A stretch of DNA of 64,000 nucleotides from Micromonospora echinaurantiaca (GCF_900090235.1 NZ_LT607750.1:4517001-4581000), one strand, 5' to 3'; numbered from the stretch's first letter, positions 55,476 through 64,000 are shown. Notes: a model not told the origin generated them from the sequence alone. Numbers and translations are program-made.

Positions 55476-55595
55476 ATGATCTGCCGAGCGTGCCGGGCGA
55501 GGCGGCACGACGACTGTCCGGGCCGGAACTGGTGCGACTGTCAGCACCGTACCCCCCGGCCCACCCCTCCGGTCACCGGTCCGGCCAGCGAATGA
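55476..55595 (+). CDS. 39-residue Cys-rich peptide, translationally coupled to the reductase gene
   Basis: A very small protein, MICRACRARRHDDC then CDC in NWCDCQH, with five cysteines and several histidines in the first 24 residues (C3, C6, C14, C20, C22, H11, H24), resembling a zinc-binding knuckle, and a Pro/Thr tail. It is preceded by a leaderless -10 box and its TGA overlaps the next ATG (ATGA, 55592-55595). I know of no described function. Context suggests it assists or regulates the RibD-like reductase. Confidence 0.6.
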   Translation: MICRACRARRHDDCPGRNWCDCQHRTPRPTPPVTGPASE

Positions 55596-56338
55596 GCGTC
55601 GGAATCCCGATTTCCCGGCTCTGGCCGGCACCGCACCCGCAGCCCCTCGACGACGACGCGCTGGTCGCGCTCTACCCCCGCGGCGACCACCCGCGCCTGC
55701 GGGTGAACTTCGTGACCAGCGTCGACGGCGCGGTCAGCGTCGACGGCTACTCCGCCGGGCTCTCCGGCCAGCCGGACAAGCGGGTCTTCGGCCTGCTACG
55801 GATGCTCTGCGACGCGCTCGTGGTGGCCGCCGGCACGCTGCGGCACGAGGGCTACCGGGCGGTCCGACTCAGCCCGGAACGGCGGGCCTGGCGGCGCGCG
55901 CACGGGCTGGCCGAGTACCCGACGCTGGTGGTGGTCTCCGGCACGCTCGACCTCGACCCGGCGCAGGCCGCGTTCGCCGACGCCCCGGTCCGCCCGGTGG
56001 TGCTCACCCACGCCGGCGCCGCCGCGCCGCCCGGGCTCACCGACGTCGTCGACCTGGTCCGCTGCGGCACGGAGACGGTCGACCTCGCCGCCGGCCTGGC
56101 CGAGCTGCGCCGCCGCGGCCACGACCAGCTGCTCTGCGAGGGCGGCCCGCGGCTGTTCGGCGCGCTGACCGCGGCCGGCCTGGTCGACGAGGTCTGCCTC
56201 ACGGTCGCCCCGCTGCTCGCCGGCCCCGGCCCCGGCCGGATCACCGCCGGCGACCCGACCCCGGTGCGGCAGCTGCCGCTGCGGCACGTGCTCGCCGCCG
56301 AGGACGGCGTACTGCTGCTGCGCTACGCCCGGGACTGA
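55592..56338 (+). CDS. RibD C-terminal-type pyrimidine/dihydrofolate reductase-like protein
   Basis: A 248-residue reductase of the RibD_C/DHFR-like fold: RVNFVTSVDGAVSVDGYSAGLSG, VVAAGTLRHEGYRAV, YPTLVVVSGTLDLDP, and QLLCEGGPRLFGALTAAGLVDEVCLTVAPLL are all family marks. These enzymes reduce ribosylaminopyrimidines in riboflavin synthesis or act on other pteridine-like substrates. It is a stand-alone reductase without the deaminase domain, so it is not a full RibD. Starts inside the stop of the Cys-rich peptide gene. Confidence 0.87.
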   Translation: MSVGIPISRLWPAPHPQPLDDDALVALYPRGDHPRLRVNFVTSVDGAVSVDGYSAGLSGQPDKRVFGLLRMLCDALVVAAGTLRHEGYRAVRLSPERRAWRRAHGLAEYPTLVVVSGTLDLDPAQAAFADAPVRPVVLTHAGAAAPPGLTDVVDLVRCGTETVDLAAGLAELRRRGHDQLLCEGGPRLFGALTAAGLVDEVCLTVAPLLAGPGPGRITAGDPTPVRQLPLRHVLAAEDGVLLLRYARD

Positions 56339-56551
56339 CGCCGGGCCGGGAGGGTGGCCCGCCGCCGGCACCGGGCGCCGACGGCCACGTCACCACGGGA
56401 GGTTCACCCAGGGCAGCTGCCCGGTCCCGGTCGGTGAACGCCGCTCGTTCTGCCCGTGGCGTCCGCCGCGTCGCGTGGCGACCTGTCGTACTCCTCGGGC
56501 AGGATGCAGGGCGTGCCTCCCCACCCCGATGACCAGCCGACCGGAGTTGCG

Positions 56552-58303
56552 ATGACCGACGACGACGTCGACGGCCCCGGCGAGGGGGTCGGCCGGGTGC
56601 TGGGCACCGCCGACGCCACCCCGCTGCAGTTCTGGACGGCGGTCTCCCCCGGCAGCTACCTGCAGCTCGACGACGTGGTGGTGACCCGGCGCGAGCTGCC
56701 CGACCGCGAGCCGGTGACCATCGCCGGCGTGGTCACCCAGGTGCGTGCCCGGCACGAGGGCGCCCAGTTCGACTCCGACGTCTTCGCCATCGCCGACGGC
56801 ACCCTCCCCGCGCAGGTGCAGGAGGCGGCCGAGATCACCACCACCCGGGTCGACCCCGAGCTCTACGTGCCGCCGGCGCCGGGTGCGGTCGTGCACCGTG
56901 CCGAGGGCGACGCGCGGGCCCGGGCGCTGCACTTCGACCGGATGGAACGGCGGATCCCGATGGGCATGGGCCGCGACGGGGTGCCGGTCTACCTCAACGC
57001 CGACTTCCTCGACGGCTCCCGGGGCGCGCACGTCTCCATCTCCGGCATCTCCGGGGTGGCCACCAAGACCAGCTTCGCCACCTTCCTGCTCTACTCGGTG
57101 TTCCGCTCCGGCGTGCTGGGCGGCGACGCGGTCAACGCCAAGGCGCTCATCTTCAACGTCAAGGGCGAGGACCTGCTCTTCCTCGACCACCCCAACACCC
57201 GCCTCGACGACGGCACCCGCGCCGGCTACGCCCGACTCGGGCTCACCGCCGGCGCCTTCCCCGACGTCCGGGTCTACGCCCCGCCGCGGGTCGGCGACTC
57301 GTCCGGCACCCCCGACGTGAGCAGCCGGCTCACCGGGGTCGACAGCTTCTACTGGACGCTGAGCGAGTTCTGCGCCGACCGGCTGCTGCCCTACGTCTTC
57401 GCCGACGCCGACGACGAACGCCAGCAGTACACGATGGTGGTGCACTCGGTCGCCGCCCACCTGGCCCGGCACGCCCAGCCCGCCGACGGCGGGGTGAGCC
57501 TCGACGGGGTGCGGCTCGGCTCGTACGCCGACCTGGTCGACCACGTCGTCGAGCAGCTCAACGACGACGAGACCCGCTCGGAGTGGGCCGGCAGCGCGGT
57601 CGGGCTCGGCACGGTCAACGCGTTCGCCCGGCGGCTGATCGGCAGCAAGAAGGACCTCTCCCGGCTGATCCGGGGCGACCTGGCCACCCGCCGGCCGCAC
57701 TCGATCAACACCGCCGAGAGCGCCCAGGTCACCGTGGTCGACCTGCACAACCTGCCGGACCGCGCGCAGCGGTTCGTGGTCGGCGTGACGCTCAAGAGCG
57801 AGTTCGAGCGCAAGGAGAAGGCCGGCACCGCCAAGCCGCTGCTCTTCGTGGTGCTCGACGAGCTCAACAAGTACGCCCCCCGGGAGGGCTCCTCGCCGAT
57901 CAAGGAGGTGCTGCTCGACATCGCCGAGCGGGGCCGGTCGCTCGGGGTGATCCTGATCGGCGCCCAGCAGACGGCGAGCGAGGTGGAGCGGCGGATCGTC
58001 ACCAACTCGGCGATCCGGGTGGTCGGCCGGCTCGACCCGGCCGAGGCGTCCCGCCCCGAGTACGGCTTCCTGCCCCCCGCCCAGCGACAACGCGCGCTGC
58101 TGGCCAAGCCGGGCACCATGTTCGTCAACCAGCCCGACATCCCGGTGCCGCTCTGCCTGGAGTTCCCCTTCCCCGCCTGGGCGACCCGGGTCTCCGAGGC
58201 CGGCCGGGCCCCGTCCGAGACGTTGCGCTCGATCACCCAGTCCGCCGACCCGTTCGCGGTGGTCGGCTCGGGCGGCGGCGCCGACGACGACATCCCGTTC
58301 TAG
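56552..58303 (+). CDS. herA: HerA-type DNA-translocating ATPase
   Basis: A 583-residue hexameric-ATPase-like protein. N-terminal HAS-barrel (about 20-130), P-loop region SISGISGVATKTSFA (about 163-177; T replaces the usual G before K), Walker B LFVVLDELNKYAP (about 433), sensor segment LIGAQQTASEV and VVGRLDPAEA. HerA pumps DNA to the NurA nuclease. The same operon encodes SbcD, SbcC and NurA, as in archaeal HerA-NurA-Mre11-Rad50. ATG 56552 has GGAG upstream; GTG 56513 is an in-frame alternative. A repeat separates it from sbcD. Confidence 0.87.
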   Translation: MTDDDVDGPGEGVGRVLGTADATPLQFWTAVSPGSYLQLDDVVVTRRELPDREPVTIAGVVTQVRARHEGAQFDSDVFAIADGTLPAQVQEAAEITTTRVDPELYVPPAPGAVVHRAEGDARARALHFDRMERRIPMGMGRDGVPVYLNADFLDGSRGAHVSISGISGVATKTSFATFLLYSVFRSGVLGGDAVNAKALIFNVKGEDLLFLDHPNTRLDDGTRAGYARLGLTAGAFPDVRVYAPPRVGDSSGTPDVSSRLTGVDSFYWTLSEFCADRLLPYVFADADDERQQYTMVVHSVAAHLARHAQPADGGVSLDGVRLGSYADLVDHVVEQLNDDETRSEWAGSAVGLGTVNAFARRLIGSKKDLSRLIRGDLATRRPHSINTAESAQVTVVDLHNLPDRAQRFVVGVTLKSEFERKEKAGTAKPLLFVVLDELNKYAPREGSSPIKEVLLDIAERGRSLGVILIGAQQTASEVERRIVTNSAIRVVGRLDPAEASRPEYGFLPPAQRQRALLAKPGTMFVNQPDIPVPLCLEFPFPAWATRVSEAGRAPSETLRSITQSADPFAVVGSGGGADDDIPF

Positions 58304-58315
58304 GAGGACGGCACG

Positions 58316-58375
58316 GTGAGCGCGAGGAGTGAGCTTGCGAGCCCGGCAGTCGTGACCGGAAGGCTGGCACGGTGA
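58316..58375 (+). repeat. Dispersed mini-ORF repeat, copy B, coupling herA to sbcD
   Basis: A copy of the repeat at 34449-34492, lacking 5 nt. It forms a 19-codon frame starting GTG 58316 (peptide begins MSARSELASPAV) with AGGAGG at 58302-58307, and its TGA overlaps the sbcD start (GTGA, 58372-58375). A 10-bp direct repeat GGCACGGTGA flanks it (58310-58319 and 58366-58375), like a target-site duplication. Confidence 0.75.
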
Positions 58376-59520
58376 AGATCCTGCACACCTCGGACTGGCA
58401 CGTCGGCAAGGTCCTCAAGGGGCAGTCGCGGGCCGAGGAACACAAGCAGGTGCTGGCCGGGGTGATCGACATCGCCCGGGCCGAGCGGCCCGACCTGGTC
58501 ATCGTCGCCGGTGACCTCTACGACACCGCGGCGCCGACGCCCGAGGCCACCCGACTGGTCACCCGGGCGCTGACCGCGCTGCGCCGTACCGGCGCCGACG
58601 TGGTCGCCATCGGCGGCAACCACGACAACGGGCAGGCCCTGGACGCGCTGCGCCCGTGGGCCGAGGCCGCCGGCATCACGCTGCGCGGCGGAGTCCGCGA
58701 CAACCCTGACGAACACGTCGTCGACGGCACCACCACGGGCGGTGAGCGGTGGCGGCTGGCCGCGCTGCCGTTCCTGTCCCAGCGCTACGCGATCCGCGCG
58801 GTGGAGATGTACGAGCTGACCGCCGCCGAGACCACCCAGACCTACGCCGACCACCTGGGCCGGGTGCTGGGCCGGCTCACCGAGAGCTTCACCGAGCCCG
58901 ACCGGGTGCACCTGGTCACCGCGCACCTGACGGTGGTCGGCGCGGCCACCGGCGGCGGCGAGCGGGACGCGCACACCGTGCTCGGCTACGCGGTGCCGGC
59001 GACGGTCTTCCCGGGCACCGCGCACTACGTGGCGCTCGGTCACCTGCACCGCTCGCAACGGGTGCAGGGGCCCTGCCCGATCCGCTACAGCGGCAGCCCG
59101 CTGGCGGTGGACTTCGGCGAACAGGAGAACATCCCGTCGGTGACGCTGGTCGAGGTGACCGCGACGACGGCGGCGCAGATCCGCGAGGTGCCGGTCGCCG
59201 CGGCGACCCCGCTGCGCACGGTCCGCGGCACGCTGGCCCAGCTCGCCGAGCTCGACGCCCCGGACGGCTGGCTGCGGGTCTACGTCCGGGAGCAGCCGCG
59301 CGCCGGGCTCCGCGAGGAGGTGCAGGAACTGCTGCCCCGGGCGCTGGAGATCCGGATCGACCCGGAGCTGGTGCCGGCGCCGGGCAGCGGCACCCGGGTC
59401 GCCCAGCGGTCCGGCCGCTCCCCGAGCGAGCTCTTCGCCGACTACCTGAGCGGCCGGGGGCACGCCGACGACGGAGTCCGGGAACTCTTCGACGAGCTCC
59501 TCGAGGAGGTGGATCACTGA
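58372..59520 (+). CDS. sbcD: SbcD/Mre11-type nuclease
   Basis: A 382-residue metallophosphoesterase nuclease with all Mre11 motifs: LHTSDWHVGK, VIVAGDLYDTAAP, AIGGNHDN, LVTAHLTVVG, and YVALGHLHRSQ; C-terminal capping domain follows. It processes blocked DNA ends together with SbcC. GTG 58372 begins inside the mini-ORF stop. Its last base is shared with the sbcC start (59520). Confidence 0.94.
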   Translation: MKILHTSDWHVGKVLKGQSRAEEHKQVLAGVIDIARAERPDLVIVAGDLYDTAAPTPEATRLVTRALTALRRTGADVVAIGGNHDNGQALDALRPWAEAAGITLRGGVRDNPDEHVVDGTTTGGERWRLAALPFLSQRYAIRAVEMYELTAAETTQTYADHLGRVLGRLTESFTEPDRVHLVTAHLTVVGAATGGGERDAHTVLGYAVPATVFPGTAHYVALGHLHRSQRVQGPCPIRYSGSPLAVDFGEQENIPSVTLVEVTATTAAQIREVPVAAATPLRTVRGTLAQLAELDAPDGWLRVYVREQPRAGLREEVQELLPRALEIRIDPELVPAPGSGTRVAQRSGRSPSELFADYLSGRGHADDGVRELFDELLEEVDH

Positions 59521-61994
59521 TGCGCCCGATGCGGCTGGACATGGCCGGCTTCACCGTCTTCCGCGACGAGACCACCGTCGACTTCACCGACGCCGACTTC
59601 TTCGCCCTGGTCGGCCCCACCGGCTCGGGCAAGTCGACGGTGCTGGACGCGATCTGCTTCGCCCTCTACGGCACGGTGCCCCGCTGGGGCGGCGCCCGTG
59701 GCCTGGCCAACGCCCTGGCGCCGTCGGCCACCGAGGCCCGGGTCCGGCTGGTCTTCGAGTCCGGCGGGGCCCGCTACGTGGCCACCCGGGTGGTGCGCCG
59801 GGACGGCCGGGGCAACGTCAAGACGGCCAACGCCGGCCTGCAGCTGATGCCGGCCGGGTTCGACGTCACGAAGCTGGACACCGGGCTCAGCCCGGAGGAT
59901 CTCGGCGAGGTGGTGGCCGGCACGCCGGCCGAGATGGACGAGGCGGTGCTGGAGGCGGTCGGGCTGCCGTACGAGCAGTTCACCAGCTGCGTGGTGCTGC
60001 CGCAGGGACAGTTCGCCGACTTCCTGCACGCCAAGCCGGCAACCCGGCAGCAGATCCTGGTCAACCTGCTCGGCCTCGGGGTCTACGAGGAGGTGCAGAA
60101 GAAGGCGACCGCGCGGGCCGCGCAGGCCGAGGCGCGGTTGGAGACGGTCGACCAGCTGCTCGGCGGGCTGACCGAGGTCGACGACGCCGCGCTGGAGGCG
60201 GCGACCGCGCAGGTCGACCGGCTGCGCGAGCTGGCCGGGGCGGTGGCCGCGGCCGTACCGGAGCTGGACGCGGCCCGGGCCACGGCCCTGCAGGCGCGGG
60301 CGGCGCTGGCCGCCCTCGACGCCGACCTGGCCGTGCTCGGCGCGGTGCGGGCGCCGGCCGGGGTGGCCGAGGTGGCCCGGGCGGTGACCGCCGCGCGCGC
60401 CGACGCCGACGCGGCGGCGAGCGCGGTGGCGCTGGCCGAGGAGCGGGAGGAGAAGCTCCGGGGTGAGCTGGCCGCCGCCGGTGACGAGAGCGCGCTGCGG
60501 TTGCAACTGAAGGCGTACGCCGACCGGGAGAAGCTGGCCGGCGAGGCGGAAGCGGTCCGGGCGGCGCTGGCGGTGGCCGGGGCCGAGCACGACGCGGCCG
60601 TACGCGCCCTGGCCGAGGCGCGGGCGGCGGCGGAGCGGGCCGAGGAGGAGTTGGCGGCGGCGTTCCGGGCGCACGAGGAGGCGAAGGCCACCGACCAGGC
60701 GGTGGCGCTGCGGGCGCACCTGGCCGACGGCGACGCCTGCCCGGTCTGCGAGCAGGTGGTGGCGACGGTGCCGGCGGTGCCCGCCGGTTCGGCGGTGGCC
60801 CGCGCGGTGGCGGCCGGCAAGGCGGCCCGGGCGGCGAGCGAGGCGGCCCGGCGGCTGGTGCAGGAGCGCGACGCGGCGGCCCGCGACCTGGAGCGGGTGC
60901 TGGTGCAGGCCCGCGCCCGGCAGGACCAGCTGGACGACCGGTTGGCCGAGCTGGACGCCCAGCTCACCGGGGCCGCGACGGCCGAGGCGCTGCGGGACCG
61001 GCTCGCCGAGCACGCCCGGCTGCGGCGGTCGCTGGAGGAGGCGGGCGGGGCGGTCCGCGCCGGCCGGGAGTCGGCCCGCACAGCCCGCGGCGCGGTGGAC
61101 GCCGCCGAGCAGCGGCTGCGCGCGGCGTGGCGGGCGTTCGACGCGGCCCGGGACGGGCTGGCCCGGTTCGGCCCGCCGGCGGCCGACCGGGAGGACGTCG
61201 CGGCGGCCTGGACCACGCTCACCGACTGGGCCGGGGCCGAGGCGGAGCAGCGCCGGGCGGAGCGGGCCGGGCGGGTCACGGCGGTGGCCGAGGCCGAGGG
61301 GGTCGCCGCCGCGGCGACGGAGCGGATCGCCAGCCTCTTCGCCGCCGCCGGGCTGCCGGCCGCCGACGACCCGGTCCGCGCCGCCGCGGTGGCCGTCGAG
61401 CGGGCCGAGGCCGACCGGCGGCAACTGGTGCAGCGGCGGGAGCAGGCGGCGGGGCTGCGCGAGCAGCGCGCCGGGCACGAGCGCGAGGCGCAGGTGGCCC
61501 GGGCGCTCGCCGGGCACCTGCGGGCCAACAACTTCGAGCGGTGGCTGCTGGCCGAGGCGCTGGACCTGCTGGTCGACGGCGCCTCCGGGATCCTGCGGGA
61601 CCTCTCCGGCGGCCAGTACGACCTGGTGCACGACAAGGGTGAGTTCTTCGTCGTCGACCACCACGACGCCGGGCTGCGCCGGGGCGTGCGCACCCTCTCC
61701 GGCGGCGAGACGTTCCAGGCGTCGCTGGCCCTGGCGTTGGCGCTCTCCGAGCAGCTGGCCGGGATGTCCACCACCGCGGCGAGCCTGGAGTCGATCGTGC
61801 TGGACGAGGGCTTCGGCACGCTCGACGCGGCCACCCTGGACACGGTGGCCGCCACCCTGGAGAGCCTGGCCGCCCGAGGTGACCGGATGGTCGGCGTGGT
61901 CACCCACGTGCCGGCGCTGGCCGAGCGCATCCCGGTCCGGTTCGAGGTACGCAAGGACGCCCGCTCGGCGCGGGTGGAACGGACCGGCCGGTGA
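59520..61994 (+). CDS. sbcC: SbcC/Rad50-type SMC ATPase
   Basis: An 824-residue ATPase: N-terminal Walker A VGPTGSGKSTVLDAICFALYG, long coiled coil (about 190-700) interrupted by the zinc hook CPVC (about 406-409; DACPVCEQVV), C-terminal signature RTLSGGETFQASLALALALSEQL and Walker B SIVLDEGFGTLDAATLD. Shorter than the E. coli protein (1048), mainly in the coiled coil. Its stop overlaps the nurA start by 4 nt (GTGA). Confidence 0.95.
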   Translation: MRPMRLDMAGFTVFRDETTVDFTDADFFALVGPTGSGKSTVLDAICFALYGTVPRWGGARGLANALAPSATEARVRLVFESGGARYVATRVVRRDGRGNVKTANAGLQLMPAGFDVTKLDTGLSPEDLGEVVAGTPAEMDEAVLEAVGLPYEQFTSCVVLPQGQFADFLHAKPATRQQILVNLLGLGVYEEVQKKATARAAQAEARLETVDQLLGGLTEVDDAALEAATAQVDRLRELAGAVAAAVPELDAARATALQARAALAALDADLAVLGAVRAPAGVAEVARAVTAARADADAAASAVALAEEREEKLRGELAAAGDESALRLQLKAYADREKLAGEAEAVRAALAVAGAEHDAAVRALAEARAAAERAEEELAAAFRAHEEAKATDQAVALRAHLADGDACPVCEQVVATVPAVPAGSAVARAVAAGKAARAASEAARRLVQERDAAARDLERVLVQARARQDQLDDRLAELDAQLTGAATAEALRDRLAEHARLRRSLEEAGGAVRAGRESARTARGAVDAAEQRLRAAWRAFDAARDGLARFGPPAADREDVAAAWTTLTDWAGAEAEQRRAERAGRVTAVAEAEGVAAAATERIASLFAAAGLPAADDPVRAAAVAVERAEADRRQLVQRREQAAGLREQRAGHEREAQVARALAGHLRANNFERWLLAEALDLLVDGASGILRDLSGGQYDLVHDKGEFFVVDHHDAGLRRGVRTLSGGETFQASLALALALSEQLAGMSTTAASLESIVLDEGFGTLDAATLDTVAATLESLAARGDRMVGVVTHVPALAERIPVRFEVRKDARSARVERTGR

Positions 61995-62956
61995 CCGCCC
62001 GGTTCTTCGTCGACGCGTGGGATCCCGCGTACGGGGCGTCGTTCGAGGCGTCGGCGGCCGGGCCGGCCGCGCCGAGCAGCGCCCAGGTCGACCCGGACGC
62101 CGAACTGCCGGCGGTGGACTGGCGGGCCATCGACGTGCGCCCGGGCCTGCGCGCGCCGGACGTGGTGCTGCTCGTCGACGGGGTGCGCCGGATCGACGCC
62201 AGCGTCTGGACGGCGGAGGCCGACGGCGGTTCGTTCCCCGGCCTGGCCGCCTCCTACGCCGCCGGGGTGGTCCGCTGTGACCTGCAACGGGGCGCGGCGC
62301 AGCTGGCCGGCACCCGGGTGGGCCGGGGCCTGTTCACCGCGAGTCCCTCGGCCGAGGACGTGGTGGCCGGGCGGGTCCGCTATCCGGTGCACCGGGTCAG
62401 CGGCACCGGTGAGCTGGCCAAGCTGCCGGCGGCCGTGCAGGGTCCGCTGACCGCGCTGGAGGTGGAGGTCTCCGGCGCCGCCCGGGTCGACGGCGACCTG
62501 CTGGTGGTGGACGGTCCGCTGCGCAACCGGCGGCAGCTGCCCCGCACCCTCGGCTACATCAAGACCCAGCACAGCCAGTACCTCGACGCCCGGCTCACCG
62601 CAGTGGTCACCGGCCTGGCCGCCGGCCAGCGCTCCCCCGTGTTCCGGCTCGGCACCGCCTGGGGCGGCTGGTCCTGGTACCTGCGGTTGCCGGTGGCCGC
62701 CGGGGCGCCCTGGGCGGGCATCGTCCGGATGGAGTGCTCGGCCGACCTGACCATCACCGAGGCGGTCGAGCTGGCCGACCTGTCCCTGGTCACCCTGCCC
62801 CGGTTCGCCTCCACGCCGTACAAGGACCCGCGGGCCCCGCAGAACCTGATCCCGATCGCCGGCCTGGAGCGCCGGCTGCGGGCGCTGCTCGGTGACGCCC
62901 GGCTGCTGCACCGGGCGCTGACCGCCGCCGCCCGTCCCGCCGCCCGCCGCCCCTGA
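61991..62956 (+). CDS. nurA: NurA-type DNA nuclease
   Basis: A 321-residue NurA-domain protein: VVLLVDGVRRIDASVW (D63), DLLVVDGPLRNR (about D175), GYIKTQHSQYL and a C-terminal LADLSLVTLPRFAS segment match NurA nucleases (RNase H-like fold, Mn-dependent 5'-3' exonuclease/endonuclease). In archaea NurA forms a complex with HerA. It overlaps sbcC by 4 nt, so herA, sbcD, sbcC and nurA form one co-translated unit. Assignment is from motifs and context; activity inferred. Confidence 0.85.
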   Translation: MTARFFVDAWDPAYGASFEASAAGPAAPSSAQVDPDAELPAVDWRAIDVRPGLRAPDVVLLVDGVRRIDASVWTAEADGGSFPGLAASYAAGVVRCDLQRGAAQLAGTRVGRGLFTASPSAEDVVAGRVRYPVHRVSGTGELAKLPAAVQGPLTALEVEVSGAARVDGDLLVVDGPLRNRRQLPRTLGYIKTQHSQYLDARLTAVVTGLAAGQRSPVFRLGTAWGGWSWYLRLPVAAGAPWAGIVRMECSADLTITEAVELADLSLVTLPRFASTPYKDPRAPQNLIPIAGLERRLRALLGDARLLHRALTAAARPAARRP

Positions 62957-63123
62957 CCCGGCGCGCGGCGCGCGCGGTGGAGGATCGACGCGGGATGCGG
63001 GAAGTCGGCGTATCCGACGGCCGGGCCACCCCGAGTTCCCGCGAACGGAGTCGATCAAGCGGGCGAGGCCGCGCGGGTGGGGCACGGGACGGCCGCCGGC
63101 GGGTCGCCGGGATACTGGGCGGC

Positions 63124-63981
63124 ATGGGGCGCAGGCGGGCCGGGGACCGGGTGGTGGAGCAGGTCGACACCGGGCTCGCCGAGCTGGCGCCGGACCCGGA
63201 CCGGGCCGGCTCGTGGACCCTGCTGCTGGACGGCGCGCCGCAGTCGCACGTCGACCTGGCCGATCCCACCCACCTGGAGTTCGAGTACGTCCGCCGGCTG
63301 GCCGCGGCGATCGACCTGGTCGCGCCGGCCGGCGCCCCGCTGCGGGTGCTGCACCTGGGCGGCGGCGCGCTGACCCTGCCCCGGTACGTCAGCGCCACCC
63401 GCCCGGGCTCGACCCAGCGGGTGGTCGAGGTGGACGGCGGGCTGGTGGACCTGGTCCGGCGGGTGCTGCCGTGGCGCGCCGACCCGCGGCTGCGGGTCCG
63501 GGTCGCCGACGCCCGAGCGGTGTTGGCCAGCACCCGCGAGGCCAGCTGTGACCTGGTGGTCGCCGACGTCTTCGCCGGCGCCCGGACCCCGGCCCACCTG
63601 ACCTCCGTCGAGTACGCCGCCGAGGTGGCCCGGGTGCTGCGCCCGGAGGGCTGGTACCTGGCCAACGTCGCCGACGGCCCGCCGCTGCGGTACGCCCGCG
63701 GCCAGCTGGCCACGGTCCGTTCGGTGCTGCCCCGGGCCTGCCTGGTCGGGGACGCGGCCGTGCTGCGCGGGCGGCGCTACGGCAACCTGGTGCTGGTGGC
63801 CGGCCGGGTGGAGCCGTCGGTGCCGGAGCTGACCCGGCGGGCCGCCGGGGACTGGTTCCCCGGCCGGGTGCTGGCCGGGGCGGACCTGGACCGCTTCGTC
63901 GGCGGCGCCCCGGTGGTGCGGGACGCCGACGCCACCGCCTCGACGCCGCCACCGCCCGGGATTTTTTCCGTCCGCCGTTGA
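63124..63981 (+). CDS. Spermidine-synthase-like (polyamine aminopropyltransferase-fold) protein
   Basis: A 285-residue Rossmann methyltransferase-like protein: VLHLGGGALTLPRYVSATRPGSTQRVVEVDGGLVDLVRRVLP (motif I and acidic loop), VRVADARAVLAS, DLVVADVFAGARTPAHLTSVEYAAEVARVLRPEGWYLANVAD. Lacks membrane helices found in fused MFS-spermidine synthases. Substrate unknown. ATG 63124 lies 7 nt after GATACT, a possible -10, so it may be leaderless. The last 19 nt of the window hold nothing recognisable. Confidence 0.85.
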   Translation: MGRRRAGDRVVEQVDTGLAELAPDPDRAGSWTLLLDGAPQSHVDLADPTHLEFEYVRRLAAAIDLVAPAGAPLRVLHLGGGALTLPRYVSATRPGSTQRVVEVDGGLVDLVRRVLPWRADPRLRVRVADARAVLASTREASCDLVVADVFAGARTPAHLTSVEYAAEVARVLRPEGWYLANVADGPPLRYARGQLATVRSVLPRACLVGDAAVLRGRRYGNLVLVAGRVEPSVPELTRRAAGDWFPGRVLAGADLDRFVGGAPVVRDADATASTPPPPGIFSVRR

Positions 63982-64000
63982 TCCGTTCGGCCCGGCGCTG

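Noticed and set aside
59514..63085. Very long minus-strand frames (797 and 1000 codons) opposite sbcC and nurA
   Set aside because: They lie fully antisense to genes with clear motifs and have low-complexity Ala/Arg/Ser composition, as expected from G/C-rich third positions.

Overview
The window is very GC-rich actinobacterial chromosome. The most likely source is a Micromonosporaceae soil bacterium such as Micromonospora, judged from a strong G/C third-position bias, many GTG starts, leaderless -10 boxes, actinobacterial families (DUF6458, DUF5937, BsaP) and a CebR-type cellulose-sugar locus. There is no phage, transposase, integrase or CRISPR array. Most long open frames on the other strand are composition artefacts and are not listed.

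Layout. 0-2.5 kb: a histidine kinase fragment, a DevR/DosR-like regulator and an Acg-like nitroreductase with a DosR-box-like site. 2.5-8 kb: SDR enzyme, membrane protein, a two-component system, and an F420-reductase-like gene divergent from a TetR gene with twin operators. 8-19 kb: a 10.6 kb segment between two copies of a Gly/Val tRNA cluster; it holds an ArsR-phosphatase fusion with its operator, acetyltransferase, GH15 enzyme and a PadR-controlled MacB-like ABC exporter. 19-28 kb: TetR, alkB with a strong dyad operator, a secreted M36 protease, a wall/membrane protein, methyltransferase, P450 and LysR. 28-34 kb: MFS pump, ABC exporter and a two-component system whose kinase carries an unusual C-terminal membrane segment and domain. 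34-38 kb: biotin genes bioF-bioD and, divergently, bioB-bsaP (bioA is not here). 38-42 kb: a Cel9A-type cellulase with a CebR box and an LPxTG surface protein. 42-49 kb: aldehyde dehydrogenase, ACT-domain proteins, and a kinase-like/acyl-CoA dehydrogenase pair. 49-55 kb: cebEFG-bglC-cebR for uptake and hydrolysis of cello-oligosaccharides. 55-63 kb: a tiny Cys-rich peptide coupled to a RibD-like reductase, then herA-sbcD-sbcC-nurA, a DNA-end-processing operon organised like the archaeal HerA-NurA-Mre11-Rad50 set. 63-64 kb: a spermidine-synthase-like protein.

The main connected stories are: (i) cellulose use, with extracellular Cel9A releasing cello-oligosaccharides, CebEFG importing them, BglC cleaving them and CebR repressing through TGGGAGCGCTCCCA-type boxes; (ii) DNA double-strand-end processing by HerA, SbcCD and NurA encoded together; (iii) biotin synthesis with the BioB helper BsaP. 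Two copies of a roughly 40-bp repeat form mini-ORFs that couple bioF to bioD and herA to sbcD, which looks like a translational-coupling element. Nothing was computed by database search; family assignments rest on visible motifs and remembered family features.
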